From the NCBI GenBank assembly GCA_011033025.1, contig WFMF01000035.1, positions 1-64,000 of the forward strand: DNA of 64,000 nt. The letters run 5' to 3'. Shown here piece by piece: positions 59,448 through 64,000 of the stretch; positions within the stretch are counted from its first letter, which is position 1, and each line of letters begins with the position of its first letter. The notes below the pieces were generated by a model. That model was not told where the DNA came from. It ran no database searches and was given only the letters and a program-made list of their open reading frames with translations. The stretch comes from Beroe forskalii. Its lineage: Eukaryota; Ctenophora; Nuda; Beroida; Beroidae. Position numbers and translations under genes: made by a program.

Positions 59448-61734
59448 ATGGCAGAAAAACCAGAGGATCTCAATCTCCCAATGGCTGTTGTAACTAGGAT
59501 CACAAAAGAGGCTTTGCCAGATGGCTGTATGATAAGTAAGGAAGCAAGATTAGCATTGAGCAAAGCTGCCAGGTAATTGATCTAAATTTGATTGTTTGTA
59601 TACCTTGTTACATGAAAAAGTAAGGACAAAATTCGCCACTCCCACGTCACTTTATTAGTCATTGTCATGCATATGTGTGCAGATCGCTTGATACGGAGGG
59701 CTCAATAACCTTACATACCAACACTTCTGTGCGCAACTCTTTTATTAAGTTAGTTACTGTATAAAAGAGTTTCATGCGCAAGTGTTAGTATGTAAGGTTA
59801 TCAAGCCTTCCGTGGCCGTATCGAGCAATCTGCACACACATCCTTGCCAATCTGTGACGATTGTATGGGTTAATTACTGCGAGCGATTCCCAGGAGCCCT
59901 CCAGGAGTACTGTGGGAGTACTCCTAAAGTCCCCCAGAGTCCTCTGGGAGCACCTGGGGAGTACCCCAGGAGTCCAACGGGAGTACCCTGAGAGTCCTAT
60001 GGGAGTGCCCAGGAAGTACCACAGAAGTCCCATGGGAGTCCCCTGGGAGTCCTACAGGAGTACCCTGGAAGTGCCCCAGGAGTCATACCCGAGTACCACA
60101 GGAGTACTACGGGATTACCACAGGAGTCATATTGGAGTACCACGGGACTCTCCATTTCGGGTTGGGGGCCAGGGGCTAGCAATAGGAATTTTGTTCCTGG
60201 CCAGTGGCCAGCTCATGCTAAATCCTGCCAAATTTTCGTGAGCTGGCCACTGGCCAGGAAAAATGTTCCTATTGCTAGCCCCTGGTCCCCATCCTGAAAT
60301 GGAGAATCCTGTGGTTCTCCCATATGACTCCCGTGGTAATCCTGTAGGACTTCTGTGGTACTCCTAAGGGACTCCCGTAGTACTCCCATGGTACTCCGGG
60401 CGGGGGACTCCCTGGGGACTCCCTTGGTGCTCCAATAAAACTCCCGGGACCCAGGGGACTCTCATAGGACTCCCGGGGGACTCCCTCGGTAGTACTCCCG
60501 TGGTACTCCAAAAGGACTACCGGGGGACTCCTATGTTACTCATGTAAGACTTCCGGGGTACTCCCGTGGTACTCACGACTAAGTTCACTTGAAAGCTTCA
60601 AGATTGGTTTGGGCAGGTTCCTTGAGCAGTTCCCGGATACACCTCCTGTTCCGGGGTACACAGCTGTGAACAACAACTCATTGCTGAGCTGGAAGGAGAC
60701 ATGCACGACGCAGATGTCCTGAGCATGCCCAGCTAAACTCACCAAAATGTACCAAAACATACATACGTACTCCCAGGGGACTCCAGGAGGACTCCCGGGA
60801 GTCTCCCGCAGTAATTCGCTCGAATGACCGTCACAACATTTAAATTCATGTATAATACATTAAAAGCAGACCAGATACGAATATAATCAGGTCTTGTGAC
60901 TGAGTTTATATTTTTACTTATTTAAATCCATGGGCAGTGTGTTTGTTCTGTATGCAACCAGCTGCGCAAATACAGTGGCACAGAAAAACAAGAGAAAGAC
61001 ACTTACTGCACCAGATGTCTTCACAGCAATGGAGGAAATGGAATTCGAAACATTTCTTGACCCTTTGAAAGACAGTTTGGAGGTAACTGCTTTTATTTTT
61101 CATCATCACATACTTACCTTAATCACCCTTAACCCTTATTGCCGTGTGAACTCTTGTGGCAGGTACTTTAGTGTACAAGATTCACCAAGATACAGACACA
61201 TCAAAAGTTTCTAAAATTTTCTCAAAATTTTAGTGACAGCAGAGTGGAATTCTTTCCTTGTAAAGCATAATCTGAGCTATTTAGTCGAATATCAAAATCA
61301 TCCTTAGATAGGTTGATAGATAGTCATTAGTCAACAGCCCCCATTGTGCCCCCACCCCACACAAGGTCAAGTTAATCATTGAGTATTTGCCAAATTTTCC
61401 TTATTATCATTATCAATTTAATTCAACAAGGTTAAATCCATATCATCCATAGGCATTCAGATCAGAACAAAATCACATAAAGGAGCGTAAAGCAGCAAAG
61501 AGAAGGGAGAAAGATGAAAAAGATGCTGCTGAAAAAGCAGCTCGTCTTTCTCCCCAAGACAGTTCAACTCTAGTTACTCACGAACTTGCTCAAAGAGTTG
61601 AAAATGGGGGTACTGAAGATGATGAAGAAGTTATGGCAATTGATACCGATGCAAGTGTAAAGGAAAGTGCATCAACTCCCTCAGGCCCTACTACGGTTTC
61701 TGTTCCTGATGACTCAGACGGCCCAGAAGAATGA
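59448..61734 (+). CDS. POLE3: DNA polymerase epsilon subunit 3 (histone-fold protein, CHRAC17/Dpb4)
   Basis: Histone-fold subunit that pairs with POLE4 in DNA polymerase epsilon and, in animals, also acts in the CHRAC remodeller; it handles H3-H4 at replication forks. Exons 59448-59572, 60938-61082 and 61453-61734 join in phases 2 and 0 to give 183 residues. Exon 1 starts [20 protein letters not shown] and exon 2 continues [20 protein letters not shown], with [20 protein letters not shown], closely following vertebrate POLE3 through the whole fold (about residues 8-85). The C-terminal tail is charged: a Lys/Arg/Glu segment, then an acidic Ser/Thr-rich end ([13 protein letters not shown]). It is longer than in human (147 aa). 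Intron 1 carries two foldback elements. Confidence 0.97.
59671..59841. mobile_element. Foldback MITE in POLE3 intron 1
   Basis: 171 bp with inverted arms of about 70 bp. The ends are ATATGTGTGCAGATCGCTTG and its inverse; inside, CTTACATACCAACACTT pairs with AAGTGTTAGTATGTAAGG. The end sequence recurs at 32021-32172. Confidence 0.85.
59866..60825. mobile_element. Foldback element with internal minisatellite arms in POLE3 intron 1
   Basis: The left half (to about 60165) holds repeats of GGAGTCC / GGGAGTACCC type; the right half (60310-60800) holds the inverse GGACTCC / GGTACTCCC units. The centre is a near-perfect inverted pair around TGGCCAGTGGCCAGCTCA and GCTAGCAATAGGAA (60150-60290). The outer ends include TTACTGCGAGCGATT and AATTCGCTCGAATG. 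The architecture matches Foldback elements: long inverted arms made of short tandem repeats. No transposase is present. Confidence 0.8.
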
Positions 61735-62777
61735 AAACTGGCCTGACAATTATCTTTTTAAATTTCACCTTTACACACATCAGGCTAGGAAAGACCTCAC
61801 ATCAGGGGTCGAATATTTGCAGACTTACCCAAACTGTGAATTTTTACAGATAATTTAAAGCTCAATTTTCACATTGTTTCTAGTATCTAAATGTGAATTG
61901 CAAATAAGATTAGAACAGTTTACAAAATTCTTGATTACTGTAACTAACATAGCAGCCGAACTGCCCTCTTTTGGAAGGGAACCCCCATGCCCTCCCTTTT
62001 TGGACATTGCCCTCCCAACCTTCTTTTTTGCCCTCTATTTGAACAATTTGCCCTTCCTTGCGGGCTTTTAAAATATATACCTGCCTATACCTATTCTGAA
62101 AATATACCTAAAAGGGCCAACATACTTTTTTCGAGAGGAAGACCCAAGAAATTGCCCTCTTTTTGGGTCTTGCAACTGTTGCGCTCCTCTTTGGGCCAAA
62201 AAGTGCCCTCTAAACGATTTTTCAAGGTTTGGCAGCTATGGCGACTATTAACTAACTAACTTATTGAATTTTCCTTGAGACAGATTCGGACTGAGGGAAT
62301 GTAGGAATTGATCACGACTTTGCCCAAAGTCTACTTGACATTGATGTACTTAATGGAATTTATTAACTTTTAAAAGTTTAAACACTTTGTGCCATGTGAT
62401 TTACTATCTATTTCCCCTTTCTAAAATCCCATTTACGATTTTATTGAAGCAGTCGGGACAGGTTTAGGGTAAAAGAGAAAAAAGTACACACTTTATTGAG
62501 TGAGTTTGACTCCTCTGCATAGTCCGTCCAGATGTTAGAACTTAGAAATAGGTATGTTTAATCACATTTTGAATTTGATCAGCTTACTTTAGACATTTGT
62601 TTAAAGTATCTTCAAAATGGGCTGAGAAAATGACAGGAATATTCCGAATTTCAAATTGTAAAAAGTCAATTGAATGAACTTTTAGATCGTAAAATGGGAC
62701 AAAAATTTAGATAATTTGTTTCCTTCTGAGTAAATTAATCACTCCGAATAACTTTCTAACTTGTTTCAATCTTGTAG
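61735..62777. other. Spacer between POLE3 and the hnRNP-U-like gene
   Basis: Contains the 3' flank of POLE3 and probably the promoter or a 5' non-coding exon of the next gene. A SAP-domain exon, expected in vertebrate hnRNP U, was looked for here and not seen. Confidence 0.5.
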
Positions 62778-62780
62778 AAG

Positions 62781-63432
62781 ATGAATCCTGTGTTGCTAGA
62801 CGAACAAAATGCTGATTTGAATTTCAATATTCGAGCCGATGGGTTAGCAGGTCAGTGAGATAATTCAACTACAACGCAATTTAAGATATTATCATTATTT
62901 AATCATTGAAAGTTTATTGATGTTGACTTAATTTGATGTATCGAGTATCCGGGTTTGTTCTAAGGTTGTAGGATCACAACTAAAGATCTAAGGTAAGAAG
63001 TTAAACGATTCCAAGGTCCTGTGTGGGTAAAAGTCCCTACTAGCAATTTCCAGCATCTATTTTTCATGGTTTCCAGAAATTTTATAATTCCAACATCCCC
63101 ATACCACCCTTCTTCCAACAAATCTCGCACCCTTTTTCCTTAAAATTCCAACAAATCCCCCACCCTTAGGATTCCAACAAATCCCCCACCCTTCTTCCAA
63201 CAAATCTCCCACCCTTCTTTCAGCAAATCTCCCAACCTTCTTTCAACAAATCCCCCACCCTTCTTCCAACAAATCCCCCACCTTTCTTCCAACAAATCTC
63301 CCAACCTCCTTTCAATCAGGTCACTCCCTCTCGCACAATGGTTGGCAATACATGTGGGCGGGATGCCGTGCTACGCATGGAGTGTTACGCGGCAAAGTCT
63401 TCTTTGAAGTGCACATCATCAACAACTTCATG
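62781..63432 (+). CDS. HNRNPUL: hnRNP U-like protein, N-terminal part of SPRY domain (partial gene)
   Basis: Two exons (62778-62850 with ATG 62781, and 63320-63432) join in phase 1 to give MNPVLLDEQNADLNFNIRAD, then GLAGHSLSHNGWQYMWAGCR and ATHGVLRGKVFFEVHI. This matches the start of the SPRY domain of hnRNP U and U-like proteins (VLLDxxNxDL ... DGLSG ... WAGxRAxxGVxxGxVxFE). Those nuclear proteins bind RNA and chromatin and usually have an N-terminal SAP domain, which is absent upstream here. Either this start is used or upstream exons were missed. Exon 2 ends in phase 0 at a GTAAGA donor; the rest of the domain and the kinase-like fold lie beyond the window. Confidence 0.88.
63085..63312 (+). 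repeat. 23-bp pyrimidine-rich minisatellite in hnRNP-U-like intron
   Basis: About nine copies of AACAAATCCCCCACCCTTCT plus TCC, reaching to within 8 nt of the exon at 63320. The last copies double as the polypyrimidine tract of the acceptor. Confidence 0.85.
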
Positions 63433-64000
63433 GTAAGAGAGCAAGAGTTTACTTAGAAACATGGCTAGCAGTGCTGTTACAAAATTATTTCTTTATTATC
63501 ATAATTTGTTATTCGTTTTCTCAATTTGTTGTGATACCTATGTTGTGACACCTAAACCCTAAAAGTAAAAACCTATCAATGGTATCAACTCACAACAAAT
63601 GTATAACTTCATCAAGTTAAATCAAACTAAACTCTAGCTCCGATATGTGCTAGAAAATTATTCCAACTTTAGGCAAACATGATATGGTCCACATGTTTAT
63701 TCGCATGTTTGTACGCCGCGATGACAAAATAGCGTAATGATCACGTTTTTTCATCAATGAAACACGGCATTTTATTCGATCGCGCGCGCGCGTTTTGGCC
63801 CCACTCTGAGCTGACTCATGCGCACAGAACAAATGACAGCCCGAACACCGAAGCTGCATGAGAATTGGACCTATTTAAGCTCACAGAGAATTTGAAATTT
63901 TTCAGGCTATTAATTTCACCCCGCCGCTAAATTCCTCTGTTATCACGTTTAATCCTCACTAAAGCTTTACCCGACCCCTACATTCCCCTGCTATCACGTT
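63433..64000. other. Intron of the hnRNP-U-like gene, to window end
   Basis: No further SPRY exon was seen. Contains a (CG)n stretch near 63780-63793. The minus-strand frame 63859-63650 is not supported. Confidence 0.5.

Overview
The window is nuclear DNA of an invertebrate animal. Conserved genes are split by short GT-AG introns, non-coding DNA is AT-rich, and the recognisable proteins are typical metazoan ones: mitochondrial complex I NDUFS2, an EF-hand protein, the Rab acceptor PRA1/RABAC1, POLE3 and an hnRNP-U-type SPRY protein. Compact genes packed with small transposons and minisatellites would fit a sponge or another marine invertebrate, but the sequence alone does not settle this.

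Layout: 1-5547 is one arm of a large inverted duplication; the other arm is 39531-43495. Each arm carries the same ~190-codon reading frame, and only the left arm carries a head-to-tail row of four Helitron-like units (970-2512). 5548-12257 is repeat-rich and gene-poor. 12258-14920 is a 2.7-kb palindromic foldback element made of ~172-bp satellite units, ending ~100 bp before NDUFS2 (15019-20857, 11 exons). Next come a small secreted-protein gene (22365-23350), a minus-strand heptad-repeat protein gene (24109-26220), a gene-poor stretch, and two low-complexity exon groups (31299-31867 and 35031-36019) that may be one gene. After the right duplication arm lie a four-EF-hand protein with a long N-terminal extension (43824-46115, plus), a secreted Gly-rich protein (50480-48361, minus), RABAC1 (55115-53240, minus), a 5'-truncated LINE (57165-56390, minus), POLE3 (59448-61734, plus) and the start of an hnRNP-U-like gene (62781-63432, plus, runs off the window).

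The genes do not form a pathway; they are ordinary neighbours. What stands out is the DNA between and inside them: MITEs with readable target-site duplications, seven perfect CRE octamers (TGACGTCA) that all lie in MITE-like element ends, several foldback elements, repeated 20-23-bp minisatellites of unrelated sequence, an intron that nearly coincides with a transposon, and two one-base homopolymer losses in coding DNA that look like consensus errors. NDUFS2 also lacks one conserved internal exon in this sequence. No RNA genes, CRISPR arrays or prokaryotic operons were seen.
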